64,000 bases of DNA, taken from the NCBI GenBank assembly GCA_032871835.1, contig CM065303.1, positions 20,524,001 to 20,588,000 on the forward strand. Reading direction: 5' to 3'. This DNA is from Dipteronia dyeriana (lineage: Eukaryota; Streptophyta; Magnoliopsida; Sapindales; Sapindaceae). This document shows, one piece after another, positions 47,193-58,465 of this stretch; position 1 is the first letter of the stretch, and each line of letters starts with the position of its first letter. The notes below the pieces were generated by a model. That model was not told the DNA's origin and made no database searches. It worked only from the letters and a program-made list of their open reading frames with translations. The translations under genes were made by a program, and so were the position numbers.

Positions 47193-47911
47193 TGCCATTA
47201 ATTTTTCGAGCCCTAGTATTTCCTAAACCAAGTGAAAGATCAAATTGAAAATTTTTAACCTTTTACTGACTCAAAAATCGAATTGAATAATTTCAACCCT
47301 TTAACAATAAACCAAAAGTAGTAGATTTAATATATAAATTAATCTCCAAGTCTCCAAGAATTTCAATTTTATGAGTTTTCATAGAATTTGAATTTGTAGA
47401 GGTATAAAGACATCTGTATGAGAAAACTGTGAGTTTTATTTTTATTTTAAAGTTTATGTTGTAAAATTAATTGTAAAATTAAGTTTTATTTTCGGCTATG
47501 AAACTTGTCAAAACATCTTTGTGTAACAAGATGGATGTCGAGTTTCTTGAGAGTTGTGTGGTTGTTTATATTTAAAAAGAACTTGTTTTTACAATTGACT
47601 CGGATTCGGTAATAGATGCTTTTGCTTCTTTGAAACCTCAGAAGTTAAAATTTAAATAGGATCTTATTGTATTTGCATTGCATGCATATTTCCTTTTTTT
47701 TTATGTTTTTTCTTATTTAGAATATGTATTTAAGGGTAAGACTCATTATATTCCCTAACTAGATATACTTTTATATTTTAACTAATAAAAAATCTCTTGT
47801 ACCCCGAGATTCACCATCAATTTTTTTTATTATATAGTATAATTTTTTATTTATATGAAATTGTCCACATCCCACTCAAAAAAATTTATGGTTTCCCTCT
47901 CTAGGCACGAT

Positions 47912-48289
47912 GCAGACCAACTATCAGCCAGCCAAAGTTGGTAGGGAGGTATATGAATTACTTTTTGGTTGATATTAAAAACCTCCCCTCACATTTGAAC
48001 TATTATTGGATATATAATTACAAATGATTTTATTTAGAAACCTCCCTTATAAACTTACATCGTTAGCATTTTGTTAGTGTTGACTGAGTTTGACTATTAA
48101 AAAGCCTAAAATGCCATTATTTAAGCTTCAATTGTATAAATTGACTATTATACCCTCATACTTTTATCAAATAAATTAATAAAATGATAAAAAGACGGGA
48201 ATATTAACTTGCAAATGAGAAGTTATTTTATAAACAATTTTATCCCTAAAAAAATGAAATCGTAAATTAACAACCCCTAAGGTTGGATT
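47912..48289. other. Unassigned AT-rich stretch left of MULE3
   Basis: It contains two similar blocks, AACCTCCCCTCACATTTGAAC (about 47987) and AAACCTCCCTTATAAAC (about 48040), that vaguely recall the MULE1 right end. Nothing firm can be assigned. Confidence 0.35.
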
Positions 48290-48322
48290 CGAACGTGCTA
48301 TAACAAATTCAAGTTCATCTTC

Positions 48323-48405
48323 TTCTCCAACTCATGGCCATTGTTCATCTCCTTCTCCAACTCTTGGTCATTGTTCATCTCCTTCTCCAACTCGTGGTCT
48401 TTTTC
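48323..48405. repeat. Short tandem repeat (about 33-bp unit, 2.5 copies)
   Basis: Units ...CTTCTCCAACTC(A/T/G)TGG(C/T)CATTGTTCATCT repeat between the MULE3 left side and its array. Confidence 0.85.
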
Positions 48406-48529
48406 TCCTCTTCGTTTGTTTACAAATCACGCTAAGGTAATCCCATTTCTTGTGTTTTTATTTTGTTTTGAATCTTCCATTTGTAAAATTGTTTAAGGTA
48501 TTTAGGTTCTGTTACGCAGTCTGTGAAAC

Positions 48530-49300
48530 TTCAAATTTCAGAAGTCTCGAAACATTTTATAAAAGTCTCATAAAGTAATGGTGGTTCAAAGTCTCGGAAC
48601 GTGTATAAATCCGAGACTTTAGGAAAACCCTCTGAGACTTTTATTAATGGTTCGAGACTTTGGGAAAAGTTTCTAAGACCTATTAACCATATTTTGAGAC
48701 CTTTCATTTAAATGTTTCGTTACTTTTTAATTATATATCTGAGACTTTGGTTTAATATGTTCCGAGACTTTTGAATCGGCTATAATTTTTTGAGACTTTA
48801 ATCTTCTTTGGTTTCCTGTATCTGTTTCAATTGTGCCTCTCAATGTGTGAATTTTTTTATTCACTAACCGATAAGGTGAGAAAACTTAGAGAAGGTATAA
48901 CCATATTATACCTTCTCTTAGTTCACTCATCTTGTTGGTTTGTTAATGTATAACAAAATTCATTCAATGAGAGGCAACCAAACCAAAGAAAAAGCTTGAG
49001 ATAACAAGTTATTTCAAAGGTCCAGGATAGTGTTACAAAAGTCTTAGACATTATTTTCAAAAGTCTCGAACATTGTTTTAAGAAGTCTAAGACATTGTTT
49101 TAAGGAGTCTCGGACAATATTTTCAGAAGTCTCGGAAAGATTAATCCTCCAAGACTTTCTATTATTCATCCGAGATTTTTGTCTCATCCTCCGAGACTTT
49201 TGCCGGTGTCTGAGACTTTACTTTTTTATGCTACGAGACCTATTTCATTAATATGTCTGAGACTTATTAACTATTTTCTAAGACTTATTTCATTATACCA
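48530..49300. repeat. MULE3 left subterminal array (about 21-bp units, both orientations)
   Basis: Units such as AGTCTCGGACAATGTTTTAAG and the inverse TCCGAGACTTTTG recur, with a break at about 48790-49020. They lie just upstream of the transposase start at 49376, as in MULE1 and MULE2. Confidence 0.88.
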
Positions 49301-49375
49301 ACATTAAGTTTTTTTTCCTTTTTTATTGTATAATCCCCAACTTTATTTTGTTATTATTTTTTCGTACAGCAAAAT

Positions 49376-51480
49376 GGATCGGGTTAGAATAGTTATATCT
49401 TATAACAGTCGATGAGAGTAAATACCAGATGGAAGCTATAGGTTTGTTGCTCAAATAATCAGGGAATATACATGTCAAAGAATATGACTTTTGAAGAGTT
49501 GTTGGTGCAAGAGCAATCATTGTCAACTATGATCCAAACAAATACAATATTGATCTACAGTCAATATCAATTGTTCCCAACACTATATGTCGTACATTTG
49601 TAAGAAACGACAGCGATATTCATTTTATGATGGGGGAAGATAGGGTGATTCATCAAGTGTGTGTTAACCTAATTAAAAGGATAAGTGAAGGTGTGATAGG
49701 TTATGACATCCCTCTTCATAGAAATCCCTAAGATTATCCATCCGTAAGCGGTAGTAACCAAATGTTAACACAACAGAGTGAGACCTATAAGATGGAACTT
49801 CATTTGGATGATTACTTTGGGCAATAATTTGAGGTTAATATGGAGCAGAATATAGATCCCAACCATAATCATGTAGGTGACCATGAAAACGTTGTTGAAG
49901 AACCTATATAACATCAAACACAAGGAAGGCATCATCATGGTGACCGTCCCTGTGGTAGTGTACCGGATAGGTAGTGGACATCCAAAGTACTGGAAAATAT
50001 AAATCTCTCAGCTTCCGATAATTCTTCAACTTGGGTTATTGGATTCAAAGCGTATTCAATTGGTCAAAAGAACAACACCATGGGTTCACGTGAACCTAAT
50101 ACACTGATTTACAAGGGTCAATTTTTTGTAAAAAAAAAAAGCAATTTAAAGAGGTTAGTAGGTCTTTATGTAATAAGAGAGAACTTTGAATGGAAGGTTA
50201 AAACTTTAACAAGTCGGTTCTACATTTAGTGTGTAAGATTGACAATTGTACGTGGAAATTAAGAGCAGTGAGGAGAGTCGAAGGCACGTACTTTCAAGTA
50301 ATAAGTTTAGTAAATGAACACAATTATCCCTTGGAAGAGGTCTACCAGTGCCACCAACAGGCTAGTGCGTTCATAATTTGTGAAGTAATAGCCCCTAGAC
50401 TTCAACAACACGATGGTCGTCTGATGTGACCTAAAGACATAATTACGGATATGAAATAAATGCATGACATCCAAGTTATATATAGTAAGGCTCATCAAGC
50501 CTTGAATTATGCATTGACATTGACCTATGGGTCACATGAAGAAACGATCAAACTACTGCCATCTTTTGGCTATGTTAAGGAATAACAAAATCCTGGCATA
50601 AACACAAATTTACAATGCATGAAGGATAATAAATTTTTATATTTCTTCATGATGTTAGAAGCTTTAATTAGAGATTTCTGACGGTGTATGCATCCTATGA
50701 TTGTTGTTGATGATACCATTCTAAAAGGGAGATGTGCGAGTACAATGTTTGTGGCAATAACATAAGATAACAATGAACAAGCATATCCAATAGGTTTTGG
50801 TTATGTGGATTCTAAAAACAACACATTTTGGGAATGGTTTTTGGATTGTTTGATGAGTGCATGGGTCATATTGAAAATTTATTTTTCATTTCCAATCGAC
50901 GTGTAAGCACAGAAGCGAGGATAGCTAGCGTCTTCCCATATGCAACCCATACTATATGTGCCTGGCACTTTTCTAAAAATATAAGGGAATGTTTTTGTAG
51001 AAAGGATGTAGCATAGATAATGTTTACAACAGCGAAATCATTCTGGGAATTGAAAAATAACTGGCACATGGAGGAGCTACGTAACCTGCATAAGAATGTG
51101 TTCGATTATGTTGTCCATGTCGAGCCAGAAAAGTGGTCTCGTGTCCATTGTCCTGAACGGAGGTATATGTTGATGACAAGCAACATTGTTGAGTGCCTTA
51201 AACTCATGCTTAAGATTTGCACGAAAACTGTCGATGTTGACTTTGGCTGAGTTCATAAAGGATATGTTGCAACTTTGGTATTACGACTGTTATCTAGCTG
51301 CACAGTCCATGCGTCACCAACTAACTGACACAGCACAAATGAAAATAACGAAATGTATTGAGAAATGTAGTTACATGACCGTAACTCATGTTGACTAGAA
51401 CATATTCTTGGTTAAATTGAAAAGAGAATAGTGGACGATTAACTTGTTGCAAAAGGCTTACACATGTAACAAATTTCAAA
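49376..51480 (+). pseudogene. MULE3 transposase, truncated at the C-terminus
   Basis: The start MDRVRIVISYNSR (49376) is followed by stops. The MuDR DNA-binding region is at 50229-50429 (CKIDNCTWKLRAVRR, NYPLEEVYQCH). The core is at 50690-51016: MHPMIVVDDTILKG keeps the first Asp, ISNRRVSTEARI has Asn for the second Asp, and CAWHFSKNIRECF is kept. The later block is at 51186-51398 (FARKLSMLTLAEFIKDML). A SWIM-like start (TCNKFQNG) is followed by a deletion that removes the knuckles. Many frameshifts. Confidence 0.85.
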
Positions 51481-51589
51481 ATGGATTACCAGTCATTTGA
51501 AAATTTCGCGAACATCTGAAAATTTATCATAAAAACAAATGTGACATCAGTTTCATTAGAAACTTGGAATGAAAATTATATTCAGAAGT

Positions 51590-53213
51590 ATACTATCTTG
51601 ATTATTACCTTTGCGGTGAATATCATATCCAGTTTCTCTATCTCAGTCGCTGAATCATGTCCCGCCTCAGAATACGTGGCAAGGGTTGTTCAACTACCCT
51701 CGGTGTCGCATATTGCATGACAATGGTTGAAATAACTTCAAATTCAAAAACCAAGGCCGCCCTTGAGATTTTCGGGGCATGAGACGAACTATAAAATTGA
51801 GGCGAACTATAAAAATGAGGCCCTCGATACTTTATGTCTCTAATGTCTCTATGTATGTTTGCTTTTTTTTCCCGCTAGTAAATACTTGTAAAAATCAATA
51901 TTATAACTCAAACTCAAAACTATAACACAACAAAATGACAATAAAAAAAAAGTTACCAAAATAAATTTTTTATAATTGCATCAAAGAATATATCATTTAA
52001 ACCTTACTCTTCTCATATTTTTAGCAACAAAAGTACTAATTACGCTTACATGTTTTCGAAAAAGAAAAAAAAATGAAGTGTATTGATATTTCGAAACAAT
52101 GACTTCTAAATTTTCTTTTCAAGAGAGTACTGATTTTTTTTATTGATATTAAAGATGATTATTTGAGATAAACACGAGTGTTATTATGATTTAATTCACC
52201 GCCACCATTGATCTAATGTTGTTGTTGTAAGAATGATAAATGGGATTCCATTAGTGGGCCTTTAAAAAAAACTAATGTGTATGATAGGCCATTTTTAAAT
52301 TTATTTATAGGTTAGGTTTCCATTAGTGGGCCTTTAAAAAAAAACCTCAAAGGTGGACCATTTTTAGAGCTGTTAATGGGCCTGTTTTGTTTAAAATCTT
52401 AGATGGACTATATTTTTCAATCAAATTTTTTAATGCTATAATTTGGAGACCTTTACAATTGGGGGCCCTAGGTGGTTGCCTCACTGGTCTCCTCCTAGAG
52501 TCGGGCCAGGTAAAAACCTACAACAAATCCAACATAAATATGATTGGTTAGTTGGAAAACATAACAGCTCAATAATTAAATTGGTAGTGGTAATTAAGAT
52601 TCAAAGGCACATCAGTAGCGTGTATGCCAACCCGAAAAGGTTATATCTCGTCTGCCTAGGGAGAATTGCCTTTTTGAAACCAAATATGGAGTATTTGTAG
52701 ACATGTACATGAGACAAAGCTTCATTGCATCAAATTGCTCTTTCCATTGACCTTGTTCAATCCATACTTCAAGTTCAGCAAAGGTAATCGCACCTCGAAC
52801 ACCAAAGAACATGTGATGTATGCCATTCGGGACATCCTTATATAGGTCCGTGTCCAGGATGGCTCCGAACTTCAACTCAGTGATCAAACAAAACTCCACC
52901 TTAGAAAACTGAATGCTACACAAACCCAACATAAATCTCATCTTATCGCTGGGTCCATCGTGGTGTAACTCACACAATAGCAACCGATGCACAATACCAT
53001 TGAAAAATGTCATTCCCCGCTGCATGTTTTGGAAATAGACAAAACATGACTGCCAATACATACGTCGCTCTTCAACCGCATTTCTAATACTCCATCAAGT
53101 GCCTCATCGATTACTTGTAGGTTTTCCTTATGGTTATGGTGAGTAATCTTGGCGTCATACCAATCAGACTGGGGAGTTTTTAACTTGGCCCTCAAATCCC
53201 TCATATTCCTCAT
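51590..53213 (-). pseudogene. MULE3 DUF1985 gene remnant
   Basis: The N-terminus MRNMRDLRAKLKTPQSDWYDAK (53213) parallels the MULE1 start. The DUF1985 core follows at 52612-53061: FFNGIVHRLLLCELHHDG, FCLITELKFG, MKLCLMYM. After an hAT-like insert (51753-52510) a scrap resembling the MULE1 second exon (VVEQPLPRILRRD) is found at about 51650-51730. No Ulp1 catalytic motif remains. Confidence 0.78.
51753..52510. mobile_element. hAT-like non-autonomous insert in MULE3
   Basis: About 758 bp. The left end AAGGCCGCCCTTGAG and the right end, inverted, CCTGGCCCGACTCTAGGAG are loosely alike. Candidate 8-bp flanks are CAAAAACC (51745-51752) and TAAAAACC (52511-52518). The GGGGGCCCTAGG...TTGCCT end is a common plant repeat motif. 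Inside are two copies of CCATTAGTGGGCCTTTAAAAAAAA (about 52250 and 52320). It has no coding domain. Confidence 0.5.
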
Positions 53214-53239
53214 CAGCTATTCATAAACATACAAAATTT

Positions 53240-53620
53240 AGATCAGGAAATTTTTCCCAGTAAGTCTTGGAACAGTATAGCAAAGTCTTGAAACAAATAT
53301 AAAAATATCAGGGAAGCAATACAAAAGTCACGGGAAAAAGTCTCAGACAGTGTTACAAAAGTCGTGGACAAAAGTCTTAAACAAAAGTCTCGGAAAGCTT
53401 TTACAAAAGCTCGGACAATGTTACAAAAAGTTTAAACTATTTGAGACTTTTGTAACACTGTCCGAGACTTTTACCCGAGACTTTCGAATAAGCTTTCCGG
53501 GACGTTTGTCCGAGACTCTGTAACACTGTCCAAGACTATTGGTAATACAGTCTGAGACTTTGGTAACACTTTCCAAGACTTTTACTACATGGTCCGAGAC
53601 TTTTACTACCATGTTTAATG
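53240..53620. repeat. MULE3 right subterminal array (about 21-bp units)
   Basis: Units GTCTCGGACAGTGTTACAAA in plus orientation up to about 53430, then the inverse (TCCGAGACTTT) to 53620. It lies immediately upstream of the DUF1985 gene start. The minus strand reads as VKVSDSV-like 7-residue repeats. Confidence 0.88.
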
Positions 53621-54106
53621 TTCATTGTCTTCCTCAATCTAACCATAGAAACCACAAACTAAGTCTAAAACTAAAAACCCTAGAAACAAGATCTAACAAT
53701 GCAAAAATATGAAATAACCCAACATAAGACGATCAAATTGGTATTCAAAATCAAATCATTGAATTTGCATACCTTGTTTTTCACCAAAACATTAAAATCG
53801 AAATGGAAATGGAAAAAAAAAATTGTCGTCTACTATGAAAATCTGGTTGCTTGGCTAATCTGAACTGTTGCATAACTTATCTCCATTGTGTAACTTCTCT
53901 CTCTACTATTTCTATAAAATGAAAGGTAAAAAAATAAAGATGAAACATAAATTTCTAAAATAGCTGACGTGGTGGTACTTTTGGAGGTATTTTTATCTGT
54001 TCACCATAATAGGTGTTTTTTATACATAACTTATTAAAACTATACATAACTTATTAAAACGGTGACAGTGTTCAAAACCCATCTCTAAAAAATACCATTT
54101 ACTTTT

Positions 54107-54345
54107 CATACTTTTTTTACTGTCAGGTGTTTTAACTTATTTTTTTCATTCCCTTTTGAATCCAGATTGATCTTCGAACTTATATTAGGAATTAATGTAC
54201 TCCGCTTGCTTCCTAAATCCAGATTTTTTTTTAAGTATTACAATTAATTTGAAAGCGGGATGAGGTTGGAACCCATAAACTTAGATGCAAGGGATGCACT
54301 GGACCAACCTAAAATCTAGTGATGATAGTATTGGGTTAAAAAATG
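54107..54345. other. Unassigned spacer
   Basis: AT-rich, with no recognisable feature on either strand. Confidence 0.4.
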
Positions 54346-54350
54346 ATAAC

Positions 54351-55337
54351 CGTTATAGGGATTTTTTGATAACATGACAAGTCAGCATGATTAGATATGC
54401 CACGTCATAAAAGTCAATCTGTAGATGATCTCAATGCCAAGTCGAGATTACCTTAGATGGTCAAGGAAGCTAACTGATTAGGTATAAATAACCTGGTCAG
54501 GAAAACTAGCCAATCGGGTAGAAATGACTTGGTCGGGGCCATTCGATTGGGACAAAAGAAATTTGGTCGGATTAGACAATCTATCAGTTGAACAATGCAT
54601 GAGAGACATTAAAGGCATTTACGACTCAAATACGAAGAAGAATTGTCTTACTTAAACAAGGAATCTAGAATCATAATTCAATAAGGAAATATCATTATTT
54701 CCTCTCCAGCAACAGAGAAATATAGTCAGGAAAGAACTCAAAGCTTCCAAAAGGATTAACATCAACAGGAAACTAGTCCAAATCAAGTAACAAATTTGCT
54801 TTTCTAGAAAACTGCACACCGATCAAGAAATAAGTCCTAAATGGACTATTCAACTAGAATCCCACGAAGATTCTAAGTAAATGTATAAGATCTCTGAAAC
54901 AGGAAAGAAGACAAAGACGACTTCAAAAGGTAACCAGTCCTAATCAAATACTACTACCTTTCCTTGTTTGTTTATTAAGGATTAGGGTTCTATGCACATA
55001 TAAATAGACTCATAATCTCATTGTAAAAGGGGGACAAGAGACATATATACAACAATACATATAACGACACATAGAGAGCATCACATAGAAAATATACAAG
55101 AAAGAGATAGATACGCCAAAAAGGAGAGATTAAGTGTGTAATCGTTTTATCATAGTGATTTCTTCTTGCCGTCATTGGAAACCGTGGAGTTTTCCCCACC
55201 TTGGGGTTTTACCACTTAAATTCATGTGTCCATGTTTTCTTCTATTTTTTCTATTTTCTCCATAACATCTTCAACAATCTATAAAAACCTGTTAGATGCG
55301 TGATCAATCCTATATGATCCAAAAATCACAGTCAACA
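54351..55337 (+). repeat. Element F 5' LTR
   Basis: It starts CGTTATAGGG where the partner has TGTTATAGGG, so its first T has mutated. It ends GTCAACA. A TATA box (CATATAAATAG) lies at about 54997, with the likely transcription start shortly after. Confidence 0.9.
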
Positions 55338-55884
55338 ACTGGCGCTAGAAAGAGGGGCTAGAACTTAACTTCGAGGAACCCTCCTGAACAGACCACAAAA
55401 GGAAATCCGATGTTGATCAACTACAAGACCAGTAGTAAGAGTTGCGGTCTTGACCAAATCCAGAGGAAGAATATTTCGAAAACAATACTCAAAGCTTCAA
55501 AGTGGAGTTAATACAATGGGTCACATCCATAAAAACCAAGAACAACCTGGCGACTACAACATAGATAGACGAAACACCGAGATACTATAGCAAGCCCAAG
55601 GAAAAAAAAAGGGTGCTAGGGGGTAGATTATTTGTTCTACTAATGTTAGAATATATGCGAGTAAGCAAACTCGCAAACAGAGTTCTCTTTAAAAAAAAAG
55701 AATTCGTGAAGCAACAACATGGCAAAGGACAGACAATCAGCAGAAGAACCCCAAATGGGGCGATAAGCCAATGGAAAAGAAATGAAGTTCGAGCCGTGAC
55801 AACGGCGAAGGGACGATCAACATTATCTTTTGAAGACCCTACACAAGCTCATGGATGACGAAACTTAGCCTTAAAAAAAAAGTC

Positions 55885-56400
55885 ACCGGGAATTATCTTG
55901 AGCAAAAGGCCAGGATACCGATCGAACCAAGACAGTAGGAAATTATCCTGACCAAAGAGCCGGAACACCGACTAGTCCAAAAAAAGGTCAGGATTTATCC
56001 TGAGCGAAAGGTCAAGATATCAATCGAATTAAGACAGTCGGGAATTATCTTGAGCAAAGAGTCAGGACACTGACTAGTCTAAAAAAATTCTGGAATTATA
56101 CTAAGCAAAAAGCCAGGACACCGACCGAATTAAGACAGTCGAAAATTATCCTGAGCAAAGAACCAGGACACCGACTAGTCCAAAAAAAAGTCAGGAATTG
56201 TCCTGAATGAAAGGTCAGGACACTGACCGGATTAAGACAGTCGAAAATTATCATAAGCAAAGAGTCGGGACACCGACTGATCCAAATTAAGACAGTCGGG
56301 AATTATCCTAACTAAAAAGACGGGACACCAACTGGTCTAAAAAAATGATCGGGAATTATCCTGGACAGAATGCCAGGACACCGAGTGGTCCAACTAAAAG
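55885..56400. repeat. Tandem array inside F, about ten units of about 52 bp
   Basis: The units share GGGAATTATCCTGAGCAAA and AGGACACCGACTG. Through most of the array they alternate between a type ending AATTAAGACAG and a type ending TAGTCCAAAAAAA, giving a higher-order unit of about 104 bp. Confidence 0.88.
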
Positions 56401-56542
56401 AGAGCAAAAAAGGAGTCCAAAGTCGATCAATTTAATAAGATACTTGATTGGGTTAAAGCGATAAGTTCAGAAGCATCAAAAAACCAATACTATTCAAATC
56501 CCCGTCGTTGAACCGTCTCATCTCGCGGATTAGAAGGGGTAC

Positions 56543-57550
56543 TGTTATAGGGATTTTTTGATAGCATGACAAGTCAGCATGATTAGATATGTCACCTCAT
56601 GAAAGTCAATCTTGGAAGATTAACCCAAGCAATTAATATATGATCTCAAGGCCAAGTCGAGATTACCCAAGATGGTCGGGGAAGCTAACCGATTGGGTAC
56701 AAATAACCTGGTTAGGAAAACTAGCCGATCGGATAGAAATGACTTGGTCGGGAGCATCCGATCGAGACAAAAGAAGTTTGGTCGAGATTAGACAATTTGT
56801 TAGTTGAACAACGCGTGAGAGACATTAAAGGCAACTACGACTCAAATACGAAGAAGAATTGTCTTACTTAAACAAGGAATCTAGAATCACACTTCAATAA
56901 GGAAATATCCTTATTTTCTACCTAGCATCAGAGAAGTCTATTCAGGAAAGAACTCAAAGCTTCCGAAAGGATAAACACCAAACAAGAAATGAGTCAAAAT
57001 CAAGTGACAAATCTACTTTTCTAGAAGATTGCACACCGATCAAGAAATAAGTCCTAAACGGACTATTCATTTAGAATCCTACGAAGATTCTAATTAAATG
57101 CATAAGATCTCCGAAATAGGAAAGAAGACAAAGATGACTTCAAAAAGTAACCAGTCCTAATCAAACACTACCACCTTTCTTTATTTGTATATCAAGGATT
57201 AGGGTTCTATGCATATATAAATAGACTCATAAGCTGATTGTAAAAGAGGGACAAGAGACATATATACAACAATACATGCAATGACACATAGAGATCATCA
57301 CGTAGAAAATATACAAGAAAGAGAGAGATACGCCAAAAAGGAGAGATTAAGTGTGTAATCGTTTTATCATAGTGATTTCTTCTTACCGTCATCGGCAACT
57401 GTTGATGTTTCCCCACCTTGGAGTTTTACCACATAAATTCTTGTGTGCGTGTTTTTTTTTTTTCTATTTTCTCCATAACATCTTCAACAATCTACAAAAA
57501 CTTGTTAGACACGTGATCAAACCTCTATGATCTAAAAATCACCGTCAACA
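56543..57550 (+). repeat. Element F 3' LTR
   Basis: TGTTATAGGG...GTCAACA, matching 54351-55337 with substitutions and a roughly 25-bp insertion near 56610. It keeps the TATA box at about 57216. Confidence 0.9.
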
Positions 57551-57689
57551 ATAACATTGGGATAAAAATATATATTAATAACCATACATATCAAGTAAGT
57601 AAAGTAGCTACTTTATTATGGATGAAAATTCAAAAAACTCTCTCCACTATGTTTTCTCTGAAAACATAACGTGAAAGTAGAGATGTTCT

Positions 57690-57930
57690 TGTGAGGTGCC
57701 CTGCTATTGAATGCAGAGGAAGTAGGAAAGCTCAGTGCCACATTATCGCTAATCGATCATGAAGGAAAGGTTCATAAGCCACAAGATGAGCTGAATATTG
57801 CAGGAGCATGGAAACTTGCTCTATGTCCTGCATGGAAAATTTTATCCCAATTTTCTAATTAACAGAGATGTATTCAGGACGTTAATTTTGAAGATTTGGA
57901 AAGTAAGGGCGGAAGTAGAAATAGAAGTAG
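57690..57930 (+). pseudogene. LINE ORF1-like (DUF4283) fragment
   Basis: Plus-strand translation gives EEVGKLSATLSLIDHEGKV, then a frameshift, then LYVLHGKFYPNFLINRDVF and RTLILKIWKVRAE. This resembles the N-terminal DUF4283 region of plant LINE ORF1 or zinc-knuckle proteins (pattern GK...NR..F...L...W). It ends where the truncated LTR of element B begins (about 57930). Too short for certainty; it could also be a gene fragment. Confidence 0.45.
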
Positions 57931-58157
57931 AAAGAGGGACACAATTAAGGCAATTTAAGCATTCATGCAAGATGATCAAAGACATGCATGAGAGTGTGTG
58001 TGTGCACTAAAAACTCTTTAGAAAAGGTTAAGCAAGTGATTTACCTTCTGATGCTTGAGTTGGGTCTTGAGCAATGATGGCCTAAACTACCCTTACACAT
58101 TAATCCCCAAATGTGGTTGTCAACGAAATGAGCCAATCAAAAACTGAGGAACTTACA

Positions 58158-58465
58158 ATCTCCCCCTTTGGATATTTCGTGACAAAACCACCACTCACAA
58201 TTTATACTCACAAAAAAACTAAACAAAAACAAGGGTCAACAAAGTTTTTCTACATTACAAATAGATGCCTAATAAACTAGATCTTCAAGTCATCCATCCA
58301 TTGTAGAATCAATATCCTTACAAAACAAAATAACTACATTTTCCAATATAAGTGTATGTGAGGTGATCAAAGACATAAAAACAAGAGCAATTTGCAAACT
58401 ATAGGAACAAGCAACATGCATCAACAATGCAAATGCAAATGCTCTCCCTAAATAGGTTAACCCCC

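Larger units (their letters stand above)
44928..47215 (+). mobile_element. MULE2: truncated relative of MULE1
   Basis: Inserted in E' with a perfect 9-bp TSD GTATTTCCT (44919-44927, 47216-47224), the usual MULE length. The left end (TGGAAATGGTAAG...), the CACCTATTATGGTGAAC block, the 21-bp array and the 5' half of the transposase match MULE1. At about 47190 the sequence jumps to AAATAGTGCCATTAATTTTTCGAGCCC, the last bases of the right end. The rest of the transposase, the whole Ulp1-type gene and most of the right inverted repeat are deleted. Confidence 0.85.
44763..47903 (+). mobile_element. hAT-like non-autonomous element E' (split by MULE2)
   Basis: The ends CAGAGACGGAA (44763) and, inverted, TAGAGAGGGAA (47903) match at 9 of 11 positions. 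The perfect TSD GGCACGAT lies at 44755-44762 and 47904-47911. The pieces 44763-44927 and 47225-47903 (about 845 bp) are the inverse of E at 42942-43783, including the block with ACAAGATGGATG and the GGGTGGGCTA end. It has no ORF of its own. Confidence 0.8.
48290..54106 (+). mobile_element. MULE3: diverged member of the same MULE group
   Basis: The right end (53990-54106) is the inverse of the MULE1 left end: CACCATAATAGGTG, AACTTATTAAAACGGTGACAG, then TACCATTTAC. The left end could not be found and lies somewhere in 47912-48300, so the start is approximate. It has the same layout as MULE1: array, transposase pseudogene (+), DUF1985 pseudogene (-), array. A deletion near 51480-51590 removed the transposase C-terminus and the Ulp1 protease part. 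An hAT-like insert lies at 51753-52510. Confidence 0.72.
54351..57550 (+). mobile_element. Non-coding LTR retrotransposon F (LARD-like)
   Basis: The LTRs are 54351-55337 (987 bp) and 56543-57550 (1008 bp), with perfect TSD ATAAC (54346-54350, 57551-57555). The primer site TGGCGCTAGAAAGAGG is at 55340-55355, a type often seen in plant gypsy elements. A polypurine tract AGAAGGGG is at about 56532, just before the right LTR. The 1.2-kb interior has no recognisable gag or pol and is dominated by a tandem array. It would need a partner element for movement. Confidence 0.9.

Noticed and set aside
47912..48100. AACCTCCC-containing blocks as the left inverted repeat of MULE3
   Set aside because: Similarity to the right end is too weak and in the wrong orientation; the left end is left unassigned.
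48530..53620. CRISPR-like appearance of regularly spaced GTCTCGGAC repeats
   Set aside because: Units are direct, degenerate tandem copies without unique spacers, occur in both orientations and lie in a plant MULE.
54240..54345. Possible tRNA-like or SINE-like block (GAGGTTGGAACCCATAAAC)
   Set aside because: No cloverleaf could be formed and no A-box/B-box pair with proper spacing was seen.
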